The notes below the pieces were generated by a model. It saw nothing but the letters and a program-made list of their open reading frames with translations. It had not been told where the DNA came from and did not search any database. Shown piece after piece: positions 23,641 through 36,079 of a DNA stretch of 64,000 bases. How positions within the stretch are numbered: the first letter of the stretch is position 1; every line of letters starts with the position of its first letter. A program made the position numbers and the translations under genes. This DNA is from Diploptera punctata. Its lineage: Eukaryota; Arthropoda; Insecta; Blattodea; Blaberidae. The stretch is from the NCBI GenBank assembly GCA_030220185.1, contig JASPKZ010001240.1:310001-374000 (forward strand). Direction: 5' to 3'.

Positions 23641-24141
23641 ATGTATAGGTGAAATTTATTTATATGTTGTGATATGAGGTGTTATCAATAATGAGAATGG
23701 AAGAATTTTTACCTGAATCATTTCAAGAACTATTCACTATTCATGTCATAGTGATAATCCTTGACTTTGTTTTAGATTTGAATATTAGAAGAGGATTAGG
23801 AATGAATCTACTAGTCTCTCCTGCATGAACAGTTACAAGACGGGACCTTTTAGAGACTTGTAACGTGAAAACCCTTATCTGTATCATCTGACCAAGTATG
23901 TGATATTGTATGACTACTATGAATATGTATGACTATGAATATCTCTCATCTACATATATTACACTGCGACAACAAAAAAATAAACTTTTTTTTTTGTCTC
24001 AGAAAGAAAAATATGTGATTGTGATAGTATTTTTTCTCCTGAATTCAAATATGATATTGGTTTTTCTCCATCATGCAAGGTTTCCGAGAGACAGGCATTT
24101 AATTATAATTTCAAACACTTTAATATTTTCTACATTCGTAA

Positions 24142-24360
24142 CTACACAATATTTGAACATTCGGACTGACCTAGAAAGTAACAAATGACAATTTTTCTGC
24201 TATATTTTGCCTGTGGAGCATCCCTCTTGATGGTCCAACAGTAATCAGCCAGCATATTAGGATTCCATTTACCTTGATACCTCTTTTCCATAGCTGAAAT
24301 CTCCCGATGAAAGTGTTCCCCATGCTCATCGCTCACTGTGCCAAGATTTTCCGGGAAGAA
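24142..24360 (-). pseudogene. Fragment of a repeat-encoded insect protein
   Basis: The minus strand encodes FFPENLGTVSDEHGEHFHRE, then SAMEKRYQGKWNPNMLADYC and WTIKRDAPQAKYSRK. I know this peptide type from repeated, mobile-element-associated proteins in insects but cannot name the family with confidence. No longer frame extends it; the flanks are AT-rich. Confidence 0.45.
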
Positions 24361-24970
24361 ATCTAGGTTTATTAAAAAAATAATTATTTAAATCCATTAA
24401 TTGAAACTGAAATAAAAAAAACTGTGGGTGATGGAGAAATTACGAATACATATTTGAAAACACAATAAAAAAACTGCACTAAGTACAACAATTGGTACTC
24501 CTGAGACAAAAATCATGTTGACCAGTGTTATTGGCATTTTCCTGCCTATAAGCGTTATTTGTCTAAAACACTTTGTTCTTTTCAGTCTATAACCTGTGTT
24601 TCTGTAAGGACAGTCCATTATTTTGAGTTTTTTTCCCATTTAAATTTGCAAAATCCTGTGTAAAGATGTTTTATTACTATTGTACTTTATATCTTCTACT
24701 GTTTTTACTGCTTGTTTAAGCATGTAATTTAATTGTTGGCACTTCATTTCAACGTAAAGCAAATTCATATATACACCTATCAATCACATTTTCATCAAAC
24801 CCATTCATTGTTGACTTAGGTGCAAGTTTTTCTCTTTTTTCCCCCTGGGATGGAAAACGAAGTGGAGTACCTTCTGTAGACTCAATCTCTTTTCGTTCAT
24901 TTATCACTCACCTTACCTTGCCTGTAAGCCATGGATACTCTTTTACTGAACTTTTTTTTATTGGTACCTA

Positions 24971-26955
24971 CAGTAAAACTTGCTCAAAGCAGAATCACAT
25001 GGGACCAATTTTTTTTTTTTTTTTTTTTCCACATTGGACAAAATTCTGCATTATAAAAAACTAAAATTTATTAATAATCTTAGATTATAGAGTACCATAT
25101 GTCTTTTTATGTACCTTCGATTAATTGTAGTTCTGCTGCAGTTGGAAAGTGAGGTATAATATGTATGAGCGACTTCAACAGTAACATGCGAAAAAACTGT
25201 CCCATTTCATCAGCGTTAAAAATGTCTCTTAGACGCGTATCCTGAAATTCAAGTATGCAGTTTCGGTTTTTGCTCATTAACTACACTTTCTTCCACATTC
25301 TTTGATTCCCTGCAAATTTCATTCCACACTACATTGTGTCGTGTTTTAAAACTGTCCAGCCAACCTGAAGATTCCTTGAAATCGTTATTCTCTTAGGGAT
25401 TTAACAAGAGCTAGAGCTTGACTTTGGAGCATCGGTCCAGAAATGTTGGATATTTATCTTCAATCACTTTCACTTTTATGCTTAATGAGAATGATACATA
25501 CGTTTCAGCCACCTTTATTCCATAAATTCAGAATGCTAGCTATGAAAGATCGGTCTCAGAACTTAACTAATTTAAGATTTTACAGTGCAATTATTATTTA
25601 CAAGACAGGTATCTGTGTTTCGCATTACGGGTGTGCAATGAGGCCGAATCTATACAGGTAGAATCTATACAGTATAAGCTCCTGTGTTCTGCAAATACAG
25701 AAACTGCGAATATGGAATGGTAATTTGTGTGGGTATATAGGGGACATGTTCCAATGTTATAGAATAAAATAAAAATTATCAAAATGAAATAAATTAATGA
25801 GAGATTCTGAACAATTTCTATTAATTATTACTGTCAGGTTTAGGCAAGGACTTAAAATACTTAGTAATATTTTCCTGTTTTGCCGCTTTAAAAGGTCTTT
25901 CAATTAAGACTGATATTCAGCTGTGAATTTGCAATATAATTCCTTATTTTGTCTTTGGATTTCTTGATTCATTAACATTGAAACAACATGATATAGACGC
26001 AAACAACTCGCCAGTGTGTATAAACGGTGAAGCATTTTTATTTTTACTTTAAGCAGCAACACTAATTTTTTTTCTCTTCGGTACTAATTATTTTTCTTTC
26101 CTTTTACTTGACATTATAAACTGGGAACAAAGCACAAGAGACACATGTTATTCAATCAAAATTATTGCAACAAACAAGTTGAAACAATAATGTGCTGATC
26201 GTGGCGATGGAGGCATTTATCAAAGTACATATCAGCATATGAAATATGACAACAGCTTTTAACAATGAACTTTAGGATCAGTGACAATTAGGTTTGTTTT
26301 GTTTTGATATTTATTTGTCCATTTGGTTTGAATCACTATTTGTAAAAGCCGTCTTGGCACCTGCCTTCAGTAAAAAACTGCTAATGGTTAATAAATATAT
26401 ATACCTTTCCGCTTCATAACATTTTTTCCATAAATTGTGTAGAAATATCCTTCTGTTTCCACGTTGGACAGATTCTGTTTTATACAAAAATAAATACATA
26501 TAATCCATCCATAGTAATTCTGCCTGAAGGTAGGTCCTTCACTGCAATCATAGCATTTTCATGCTATGCTTGCAGCTTTACTAGGGAATTGTGTAGGTGT
26601 GGTAGCTTCCTGTTGCTTTCCACACCGGTGAAGGATGATGACGATAATGATAATGGTAAGGATGATAATGATAAGGATGATGGCCATATGATTTCGGGGA
26701 CCGTTTGGGCCTTAAAGTTTTCCTGACATTTGTCTTACAGGTGAGGAAAAACCCCGATAAAAACCTCACCCAGAAAAACTGCCCCGACCGGGGATCGAAC
26801 CCGGGCCCGCTGCGCGACAAGGCAGCACGCTACCTCGAGACCACAGCGGTGGACAATACATATAAAATTTCTATTATTTCGCCGGGACCGATAAGTTTGT
26901 TCACATTGGACAGATTTCCGCATTATTCACGTTCCGGATTAAACAAGTTTTACTG
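24971..26955 (-). mobile_element. Tigger (pogo-type) DNA transposon, decayed
   Basis: Ends are CAGTAAAACTTG on both sides, with flanking TA at 24969-24970 and 26956-26957 (1985 bp). The minus strand contains transposase remnants in order: MSSKRKEK near 26119, FNVNES (helix-turn-helix region), and ENITKYFKSLPKPDSNN near 25840. Sequence from 25600-26510 recurs inverted at 28300-29160, confirming a family. A SINE is inserted at 26600-26853. Catalytic blocks are not recognisable. Confidence 0.7.
26600..26853 (-). mobile_element. tRNA-derived SINE (gctgtggtcacgcag family), inverted copy
   Basis: The minus-strand head includes ccaccgctgtggtctcgagg and box B gggttcgatccccggt, then tgggtgaggtttttatcggg and acaaatgtcaggaaaacttt. 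The 3' end has an (ATC/ATT)n tract. It is nested in the Tigger element. Confidence 0.75.
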
Positions 26956-27059
26956 TATGTGAACACCTCCAACAGCTTCTTTTGCATAAAAGCATGCCCT
27001 ATTGACACTAGTACTCTGGCTTGACGATGGAGAGTTTTACTGCTTTATTTAGGAAGCAC

Positions 27060-27795
27060 TGGTGGAAAATGAATCAAAATACTTTAGATTCCAAAATACA
27101 TTTAACGGTTCAATAATCACTTTTACAACTTCAATGAAAAAAACTCTAAATGAAGATATTTATATAGCCCTAAATCCAACAATTACTATACAGAATAAAT
27201 AAATTTCAAAATGCTGTCATACTCTCTGATTCTAAGGTAGCAATATATGCAATAAATTCACACAAAATGAAATCAATACAAATTAAAGAGTGCTACAAAA
27301 TGATTCAACAACTACAGAAAAGAATTCAATTGCAATGGATACCTGCACATTGTCGAATTGCTGGAAATGACACTGCTGATTTTCTTGCCAAAAAAAAGCT
27401 CCAATTTAATTCAGAATACTACTAAAAGCTTACCTTTCACATCCATAAAAAGAATAATTAAAAACAAATATAAAATCAAACAAAACCAAGACCTATGTAA
27501 TAAAGCCAAAGACAAAAAATGGAATATTTTAGTAAAGAAGCCAGATATTATTCCAGAAATTCCACGTAAAACTACAGTAGCAAAATTTAGACTGCTTACA
27601 GAACATGACTATTTGGCCAAACATTTATATAAAATAGGAATCTACATGAATCCAAATTATCCTCTATGCAATAAAGACGAAGAAATGAATGAAGAACACC
27701 TACAAACCTGTGAAGTATTACCTGTTGGATCCACCATAGAGAAATATTGGAGAGCAAGAACGCTAATGGCTTCGGTGCCAAGGGCCAGCATTTGA
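27060..27795 (+). pseudogene. LINE RNase H domain and C-terminal tail
   Basis: Translation gives RINKFQNAVILSDSKVAIYA (catalytic Asp in LSDS), KRIQLQWIPAHCRIAGNDTA (His and last Asp block of RNase H) and, further on, a Cys/His tail NPNYPLCNKDEEMNEEHLQT. This layout is that of RNase H-bearing non-LTR elements (I/R1/Jockey-type). It needs at least one frame change after DFLAKKK (27395), where the A-run is long. The RT part is missing. Confidence 0.65.
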
Positions 27796-28616
27796 AAACA
27801 ACAACAACAACATGTAGCCCTAAATATAATTACAGTAATGAGTTAACATAAAATATTCACTTATTACATAGCAGAATATGTGATGATGAATCCCATTGAG
27901 ATGACGTACGCTTTAGGAAGAGGAGGGGAAGAAAGAGTGAGACTCAAGATTGGGGAAACATGTGATGTAAAATAGGTGTATCTAGATGATTTCTGGCTAC
28001 TGCACAAGGACATTTATATGGCTTTACCTCTACAGTGGATAATCTAAATAATGCATCCTCCAACTGTATTTTAACAAATTCTGAAGCTATTGGGATTGTT
28101 CTCATGAAAAGATTTTTAAAAAAATTACAGATTTTGACTGATCCTATCTAGTAGACACGAAAATGACCAAGATCAAAATTCATATAATATATGCATATAT
28201 GTTTATGTCTGTGTCCATTAATGCTCTAGTGGCAATAATTTTAAAAAAATGCGACACAGTTTCTGTATTCACAGCTAAAAATTTCTTTATTCACGGATGC
28301 AGTTGGTATATTAGACGGATTAGCTATACGTTTATTAACACATCGGCAATTTTTTACTGCAGGCATGTGCCAAGGTAGTTTTTACAAACAGTGATTCAAA
28401 CCAAATCGACAAATAAATATCAAAGTAAAACAAAACTTTATTGTCACTAAGCTTAAAGTTTGTTGTTACAAGCTCCCACCGTATTTCACATGCCTCTATG
28501 TCCTTTCATAAATGCCACCCTCGCCACAATCGGTGTTTTATTGTTTCAACTTGTCATTCGTTGCAATAATTTTCATTGAATAACATGTGTCTCTTCTGCT
28601 TTGTTCCCAATTTATA

Positions 28617-29040
28617 ATGTCAAGCAAAAGGAAAGAAAAATAAGTTCGAAAACGGAAAAATGTAATATTGTCGCTTAAAGTAAAAGTAGAAATACTTGAC
28701 CATTTACGCATTGGTGAGTCGTTTGAATCCAAATCACTGCTGTTTCAATGTTAATGAATCAATTGTACGATTCATCAAGAAATCCGAAGACAAAATAAAT
28801 TCTATCAGCAAAAATTGTTTGTTGACCCAGCAATTAAAAAAATGGATGCTGCGTTATCATTATGGATTGAATGAATGCAACCAGAAAAGAGTGGCCCTAA
28901 ATGGTCCTTTGATCTGTGAGAAGGTAAAGCATATTTTAAAGAACCTGGCGAAGAACATACAGTGGAGGATTTCAAGTAACAGAAAGTTTGTTCAAGAAAT
29001 TCAAGATGCAATTCAGTCATTGCATAGCATTAAAATTGAT
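28617..29040 (+). pseudogene. Tigger-type transposase N-terminal fragment
   Basis: It starts MSSKRKEK, then VRKRKNVILSLKVKVEILDH (CENP-B/pogo helix-turn-helix), FNVNESIVRFIKKSEDKINS, CNQKRVALNGPLICEKVKHI and LHSIKID (CENP-B-type DNA-binding half). It ends before the DDE domain. Two frameshifts are needed. The 25.6-26.5-kb region holds an inverted, worse copy. Confidence 0.65.
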
Positions 29041-29289
29041 TTTATTTTCATAATTTTTATTTTTTTGGAACTTTGGAACGTACCCATACAAATTACCATT
29101 CCATACTCATGGTTTCTGTATTCGCGGCATATATACGGAACATATCCCCCATGAATAAGGAGCTTCTATCATATTTCCTAAAGTTTTTAATTACCTACTT
29201 CAGTCTGATATTAATCTGTTCCATACTGTTTTGTCTATTTTATTTCCCCTTGTATTATTTATTAAGTTTTTATGTGGTGGATGGTGCAG

Positions 29290-29700
29290 AAGTCTGGCAA
29301 ATTCCTACCAGGGAAATGAAAATAATTTTAAGTACAGAAATGGATGTTTTAAGAAGATCAGCTGGAAAATCTAGAATGGATAGAATACGAAATAAAGAAA
29401 TAAGGGAAATTATGGGTGTACAAGAGGAGCCGGAAATCACAGACATCATAGAAAAGAAAAGATTGCAGTGGTATGGTCATGTCAAATGAATGCCAGAGCA
29501 AAGATTGCCAAAAATTGTTATGGAATGGATCCCAATGGAAAGGAGGAAGAGAGGAAGACCGAAGAAAACTTGGATAGAAGGGGTACAAGCAGCTATGAAT
29601 ATCAGAGGAATGGAGGAAGATCAATGGATGGATAGAGAGGAATGGCGTTTGGTTTCCGGAAGATGGCGGCAGCTGCCATGATACCGGATGATGATGATGA
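29290..29700 (+). pseudogene. LINE C-terminal tail
   Basis: Coding pieces are STEMDVLRRSAGKSRMDRIR, EEPEITDIIEKKRLQWYGHV, then RMPEQRLPKIVMEWIPMERR and KRGRPKKTWIEGVQAAMNIR, ending in a (GAT)n run at 29686-29700. This GRPKKTW tail followed by an ATG/GAT microsatellite is typical of the non-LTR 3' ends in this window (compare 17340 and 60970). A stop at 29487-29489 breaks the frame. Confidence 0.65.
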
Positions 29701-29812
29701 TGTGGTGAAATTTATTTTGTCTTGAAACTGCTCCTAGATTTATATATTTTATCTTTCTTTTCCCTTTAACTAAAACTTTGCAATGTATATGTTCGACATG
29801 TATTATTTCTAT

Positions 29813-32289
29813 CACTTGATAGTCTTTTGTGATATCATGTGAAAATGATCTTAAGAGATTTTAATGCAAAAGTGAGGTGGGGGGGGGGATTTATTCAAAC
29901 CAACAATAGGCAAATTCAGTCTTCATGAAGATAATAACGACAATGGGGTTAGATTAGTGACCTTTACCACATCAAGGAATCTCATTGTTAAGAGCACAAC
30001 ATTCCAGCATAAGGAGTCTCCAAATGGCGAAACTCATGTATTAGTGGGCAAATGCTGGTACAATAGCATCATCGATATTAGATCTGTTAGAGGGACAGAC
30101 TGCAATTCAGATCTGGTCAGGGTTAAAACCAGGTAACGGTTATCGCATATGAGAGGAACAAATGCTAAAGAAAATTCTGAAAAATTTGAATTAAAAAACT
30201 TGAAAAATTATGAAATGCGGCAAGATTACCAAATCAAAATTGCTAACAGATTTGAAATACTGGAATCTTCAGATGACAATGTGACAAATGAAGAAGAAAC
30301 TGATATAAATAAAGAATTGGAGGCAATAAGAGATACTATTAAATGGTCAGCATCAGAAAGCATTGGTTATTTAGAAAAGAGGCAAAACAAGAAATGGTTT
30401 GATGAGGAATGTGCTGACAATGTAAAGAAAAGAAAGCTAGCAAAAATTAAATGGTTATATGAGCCAAATGAGGTAAATTTAGAACAATTGGGTAGACAGG
30501 AAACCACCAGGTTACTAAAGAGCAAATAGAAGGAATATTTGAGAGGGAAGATTTATGATCTTGAAATAAATGCAAAAAATAGGAACATTAGAGAATTATA
30601 TCAGGGAATTAGGATAGAGAAGAAAGGGTTTCAGGCTAGAACAAATATAATTAGGAATGAAAATGAGGATATGATTACAAATTCCAGGAGTATATTAAAT
30701 AGATGGAAAAGTTACTTTAATCAGCTATTAAATGTACATGTGGAACACAATATTGAAGAGGGTAATTTACAGACAGCAGAAATGCTAATCACAGAACCAA
30801 GTGCATTAGAGGTTGAAATGGTGATAGAAAAATTGAAGATGTATAAAGCACCAAGTTCAGATGAGATCCCAGCAGAACTGATAAAATCAGGGGGAGAAAA
30901 ATTGATGGACAAGATATGCCAGTTATTTAAAATGATTTGGGAAACAGAAGCTCTTTCAGATGAATGGAAAGAATCAATTATTGTACCAATCTATAAAAAA
31001 GGGGAAACAAATTATTATAACTACAGGGGCATCTCATTACTTTCAACTTCGTACAAAATTGTAACAAATATTTTAGTAAGCAGACTTACTCCCTATATTG
31101 ATGACATTCTAGGAGGTCATCAGTGTGGATTTAGAAGAAACAGGTTTGCAACAGATCAGATTTTTAGTATAAGACAGATTTTAGAAAATAAATGGGAATA
31201 TAATGGTACTTGTACATCGACTATATGTAGACTTAAAAAAAGGAGAAGCTATATAGTATCCCGCTAAAGTTCGGAATTCCTAAAAAGTTAGACTTATACG
31301 AATGTGTCTAAATAGCACAAAGAGTTGGGTGTGTGTAGGCAAAAGTTTTTGAATATTTTTGTAATTCACAATGGATTGAAGCAAGGAGATGCACTATCTC
31401 CTCTACTATTCAATTCTGTACTAGAGCATGCCATTAAATCCATAGAGGATAAAGAAGGCCTTACAACTCAATGGTATTAATAAGCTGTTAGTTTATGCTG
31501 ATGATGTACTATTGGGCGATAGCGAGGAGATACTAAAAGCCAATATGCAAACATCATTGGGTAATACTAAAAAATTGGGACTGGAAGTAGATATCAATAA
31601 AACTAAATATATGGTTCACACACACAAATATATTATATAATGGAAATGGACAGCTAATGACAAATGAGGGAAATTTTGAGGAAGTGGCTGAATTCAAATA
31701 TCTAGGAACAATAATCACAAATAGGAATGAGATGCACAAGGAAATTAAACATAGACTCAATTCTGGAAATGTGTGCTATTATGCATTACAGAGACTCTTG
31801 ATATCCCGGCTCCTTTCAAAAAATGTTAAACTGAAAATATATAAAACTATTATTCTACCAGTTATATTATACGGATGCGAAACATGGACTCTTACTTTGA
31901 GCGAGGAAAGGATATAACGAGTATCTGAGAAGAAAGTTCTTAGGAAAATTTTTATACCAAAGAGAGATGAACATAACAGTGAACTAGATGGTCTTTATTG
32001 GAAGACAGGTATAATAAGAACTGTTAAGTCTCTTAGACTGCGATGGGCAGGACATGTGGTACGATTGAGGAATGAAAGAGGTGCATGGAAGCTTCTTGTA
32101 GGAAAACCAGAGAAAAAATGTCCAGTTGGTAGACCAAGAATAAGGTGGGAGAATAACATTAACCATGATTTGAGGGCAGTAGATTATACAGGGAATGATT
32201 GGAAAACATTAGCTCAGTATAGGGATGTATGGAGAGCTTATGTCTGTGTGACCATGAACCTAAGGGTTCGATAGTGCCAGTGAATTAGT
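29813..32289 (+). mobile_element. RTE-type LINE, 5'-truncated, 12-bp TSD
   Basis: It is bounded by tattatttctat at 29801-29812 and 32290-32301. It starts inside the endonuclease (KMILRDFNAKV) and runs through NQQ/IGKFSLHEDNNDNGVRLV, a linker with NKKWFDEECADNVKKRKLAK, the RT fingers and palm (EIPAELIKSGGEKLMDK, GISLLST, HQCGFRRNRFATDQIFSIRQ), LLVYADDV near 31490, and the tail RLRWAGHVVRLRNERGAWKL with VGRPRIRWENN. Several frameshifts and stops, for example near 30527 and 31265, make it inactive. Same family as 47835-51013. Confidence 0.85.
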
Positions 32290-32681
32290 TATTATTTCTA
32301 TAACTGACTTGTACCCGAGCACGAGCACTTTTTCATTCTGGTGTCAATACTGTGTAAAACATTTATTTGTGAATAAAAGTTTTTCTTACTCTTAAAATTT
32401 CTTTAACCAGCAAAATTGAACCATTAAGTGTAGCAGTTTACCTGAAATGAAAGTTTAAAAATTGCTCTAGTGATTACATTTTTTTATGTTTTACAACAAA
32501 ACTCAGTATATATTATTACTGCCTCACTATGATGCTTAACAGTTTATATAAAAGTGGGTGCCGCGTGGCAATGCTTGGCATGCGGTGTTGTCACGTTTCT
32601 CATAGCTCTATAGGCGTTTATTACACAAAGACAGAAGACATTGATTATTTATGTTATTATTTAATTTTTATGTTATTATCT

Positions 32682-33031
32682 AATAAAACTCCTGGCGCGA
32701 CAGGCCTAGAAGGCCCTTAGCCTACCAGTCGGCTGCTGGCCCCTCACATCCACATGTGTCAATCATAGAGGTAGATGATCATCAGCCAGAGTAGGGGTGA
32801 CATGTGGTCAGCATATCGAGTCCCCCCCAGCCGTTAAAGCTGGTTTCCTCAACCTGGAGCCGCTACTTATTGTAGCTACCCAAATGCCTCACGATGCTGG
32901 GTGGGCACCGGTCCCATACTGGCCGAAATACCATGAGAAAATTTCTTCCCCCATGGAGACTCGAACCAGCGCAAGTCCCGTAGCTCTGCGCCAAGGCTTC
33001 CTACCTTAACCACTCGGCTACGGCGCGGGAC
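32682..33031 (-). mobile_element. tRNA(Ser)-like SINE, 13-bp TSD
   Basis: It is flanked by tatgttattatct at 32669-32681 and 33032-33044. The minus-strand head is gccgtagccgagtggttaag with box B ggttcgagtctcc, tRNA-Ser/Leu-like. The body contains ggtatttcggccagtatgg and ctggctgatgatcatctacc. The 3' end is ggccttctaggcctgtcgc. A related fragment is seen near 56220-56320. Confidence 0.85.
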
Positions 33032-33167
33032 TATGTTATTATCTGGCATTGTTTAAGTTTTAAAATTAAAATTAAATACGTATTCATTTATTAAATAATT
33101 TAATTCCAACATTATATAGCTTGTAGTCTACATAAATTTAATATCCACACAAAATTATGCCAAAAAT

Positions 33168-33225
33168 ATTATTATTATTATTACTGTTATTATTATTATA
33201 ATATTTATTAGTATTATTATTAACT
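33168..33225. repeat. (TTA)n microsatellite
   Basis: An imperfect TTA/ATT run lies directly before the next SINE. Confidence 0.85.
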
Positions 33226-33530
33226 GGGGGCACGCCGTAGCGTAGTGGTTAAGGCACTGAGCTACAATCCGGAGGGTCGAGGGTTCAAGTCCCGTTGGGG
33301 TCAGGATTTTTAAACTGACCCAAACCCTCTGGCGGCACTATGGCCCTGGGGTCGACTCAGCCTCTAACGGAAATGAGTACCAGACGCTTGTTCTGGGGTA
33401 AAGGCGGCCGTCACGCAGGGCTGACAACCCGGCTGACATCAAGTGCCGATTGTCTAGAAAAAGTGGGAGCCTTAACCTCCTACTACCCCAAAGGCCTCCT
33501 GAGGCCTGTTGTGGGATCACTTTACTTTTA
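33226..33530 (+). mobile_element. tRNA-derived SINE (gtagcgtagtgg family), full copy
   Basis: Head cacgccgtagcgtagtggtt and ggttcaagtcccgt; body gactcagcctctaacggaaa, ccagacgcttgttctggggt, gccgattgtctagaaaaagt; 3' end gttgtgggatcactttactt. It appears complete. Confidence 0.85.
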
Positions 33531-34338
33531 TTATTAACTGTTCGGTCTGAAATATTTTCCCATGGCCGCCACATGTTGAAATCACTTATATATTAAACTA
33601 ATATATGTAGATATTGTATTATTATTCGAGCTACATATCACAATAAATCACTGATAAACCATTAATTACGGTATACAATTTTATAACTGGATCGAATGTT
33701 CCACATCGTTCCGAGTTTTAATTGAAACTGAGGAAAAAATATCAATGTGGCAACATCGTCGTAGTAGCGGCAGTCGAGATCTTTGTATTTTAATAGCATA
33801 TAACAGCTGCGGGGAAACAGAGCGAGCCGCTTGTTAAGCATCATGGTGAGGTGATAATACTATAATAAAACGAGGAAGATATTCCCCAAAAATAGGGAAA
33901 TCCAACCATTAGAAGTGGAGGTTACATGAAACCCAAAATTAAAAAATAGCTCTAGCAACTGGCATGTTTGTTTCTTCCAATATATATTAAAATTTAAATA
34001 GCCCTTAATTGGCCATGTATCCTGTAAGACACATTCATTTAATTTATATAATATTTTAAATAAAATATTACAAAAATTAATTAGTAAAAATTATTTAAAT
34101 TTGTGTGAAAAAAATACAAGATTCGAAAGGCAATAACTTATGATTATGATAGTTTGTTTTCTCTACAGTCTGACACATTTAAATAACTTGGCATAAGAAA
34201 TTGAGTTTCTCCATTCCTGATATTGAGGAGCATTTGGTACAACCTGGATCAATGGATTAATCTTGAAACTGACAAAATTTAACCTTATCAAAATTGATTC
34301 CTTTTTTTTTCTTCTAAAAGTAAATTTTATGAATAATT

Positions 34339-34657
34339 GTAGGCTTTCACGGCCAGTGTCTTGATACCTGTTTGGCTCGTATTCTGGGCTTAATGGCCAT
34401 GGTCCAGTATTCTTGAAACTCAACGTTTTGTCCACTGCTGCAGTGGACTTTATCAAGAGATAGTGCATGAGTCTGCAGCTGACTCTTGAGGAGTTCACAG
34501 AGAGAATGCAGTATCTCCTGATAAGGTCAGTCTGCAGCCAACTGTAGAGGAGTTCACATAGAGCATGCAGTATCTCCTGATAAGGTCCACCACAGCAGTG
34601 GAAAAAATTTTGAGTTTTAACAATACCGGACCACGGCCATTATGCCTGGAAGACGAA
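34339..34657. mobile_element. 319-bp foldback insertion with a long imperfect TSD
   Basis: It is flanked by an about 25-bp imperfect duplication (34314-34338 and 34658-34682, starting ctaaaagtaaattt). The inner region has inverted copies of ggccatggtccagtattctt / aataccggaccacggcc and of actcaacgttttgtccactg / cagtggaaaaaattttgag, plus a direct duplication of gaggagttcaca...gcagtatctcctgataaggt. Its end ggctttcacggccagtg matches in inverse the end of the 23381 insertion. Confidence 0.7.
34415..34458 (-). ncRNA. Degraded hammerhead-like motif (34.3-kb element)
   Basis: Minus strand: TTGATAA (core with G8 changed), A, stem II GTCCACT/AGTGGAC with a small GCAGC loop, then AAAACGTTGAGT where an active motif would read GAAACGTTGAGT. 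Stem II is strong but two invariant core bases are lost. Confidence 0.35.
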
Positions 34658-34929
34658 CTAAAAGTAAATTTCATTCATAATTAGATATGCGAAATAACAT
34701 TATGAGGTTCTTAATTTAATGAAATTAAAAAAAAAATGTTAGAGTACAGGGCTCATGGTCTGACTGCAGGCTCCTAATGTATTGTATTGTAAGCCCATGT
34801 TTTCCCTTTACAGAGATTTAGGCGCTCTCCCCCTACAGGGAAAAATTTGAACCATATTAATTTAGTTACACTTGTTTTTGTATAGATGTCATTTTGAGTG
34901 GTCCGTGGTCAGCGTTCCACCTCATACTG

Positions 34930-35172
34930 ACATCTAGGAAACCAAGGTAGTACTAATTCGGTAAATTTTGCTTGGAGGCCTTTTCATTCAGACTTAAGGA
35001 TTTTTTACAAGCCTGAAAATCTTCAGACTCGGGCCCACAGTTTAAAGTCCCTCCCGGAGGACTTGCTCCTTAGATTTTTCCATCCTAAAATATCCATCGA
35101 CCCCGACCGGGTTTGAACCCGTGACCCTCAGGACCAGAGGCAAGGAGCATAACCACTAGTCCACCGCGGCTC
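34930..35172 (-). mobile_element. tRNA-derived SINE (ggccgcggtggactagtgg family), inverted copy
   Basis: Minus strand: agccgcggtggactagtggt, box B gggttcaaacccggtc, body attttaggatggaaaaatct, aaatccttaagtctgaatg and aaggcctccaagcaaaattt. It is better preserved than the copy at 18658. Confidence 0.75.
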
Positions 35173-35261
35173 CTAATGGCAGGAGTTCAATAGGGTACTG
35201 TTCTTTCTCCACTACTCCCTTAACTGTTTGTCTCTGACCTTCCTTCCTTTCCTAAAATTCA

Positions 35262-35900
35262 TCATCATAATCCAGGGATTAAGCCAGTTGGCATGTTCTG
35301 GTTTCATGAAAGCTAGAATTGTTAAAATTGTTCATACCATCTTCTGTGTGGGCGTCCAACATTTCTCCTGCCGTATGGTTTATAATTTACCAATAATTTT
35401 GGAAATCTTCCTTCTGGCATTCTATCAATATGTTCTTTCCAGTTTTTCCTATATTTAATTATTCGATCTGTAAGTTTGAAAATATTTAGTTCCTTTCTTC
35501 ATTTCTTTTCTTATCCAGCAGAGTTTATACTGCTGTATTTCTTAAAAATTGCATCTCAGCTGCTTACAATCTTTGTTCTTGTATTTTAGTAATCGTCCAA
35601 CATTCTGATCCATACATCAATACAGGAAAAGTCATTACTTTATAAAATTTAATTGTTGTTTCTTTTCTTGTGTTTTTAAGGGTTCTTTTAATAGCGCCAC
35701 ACATTATATTAAATTTATTTATTTTGTCATTAATATCTTCAATTTTAACGTATGATAAATTGAAGCCCAGATATTTTAAACTGTTCACCTGCTCTAAAAT
35801 CCTAAAATTCATATTTCTTCCTATTCTGACAACACTGTTTCTATTACTAATCAATTTTCCATGCATTTCCTCGACTTTCCAACAGGCTTTAAACACAAAT
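35262..35900 (-). pseudogene. LINE reverse transcriptase C-terminal relic
   Basis: Minus strand: RNMNFRILEQVNSLKYLGFN, CGAIKRTLKNTRKETTIKFY, KVMTFPVLMYGSECWTITKI, followed by a 3' UTR block (tggtttcatgaaagctagaa in + orientation) shared with 22120-22325. It lacks the YADD box. Its relatives are at 16276, 22739 and 43110. Confidence 0.7.
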
Positions 35901-36079
35901 CCTTTCCTGATTTAACACTTGGAACATTGAAATTAATGTTCCAAAAACCCAACTCATCCTCTTTAACAGCAACTGTTACTGCTCCACAATCAAGAATAAA
36001 CTACTTAGGAACATTTTTAGACCAAAGAGATAGACAGCTTTGTCACTGCACAGAAGTTACATCTTAGCTCCAGAAATAG

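Noticed and set aside
34163..34498. 111-residue minus-strand frame as a gene
   Set aside because: It crosses the left target duplication and arm of the foldback insertion at 34339-34657 and has no recognisable domain.
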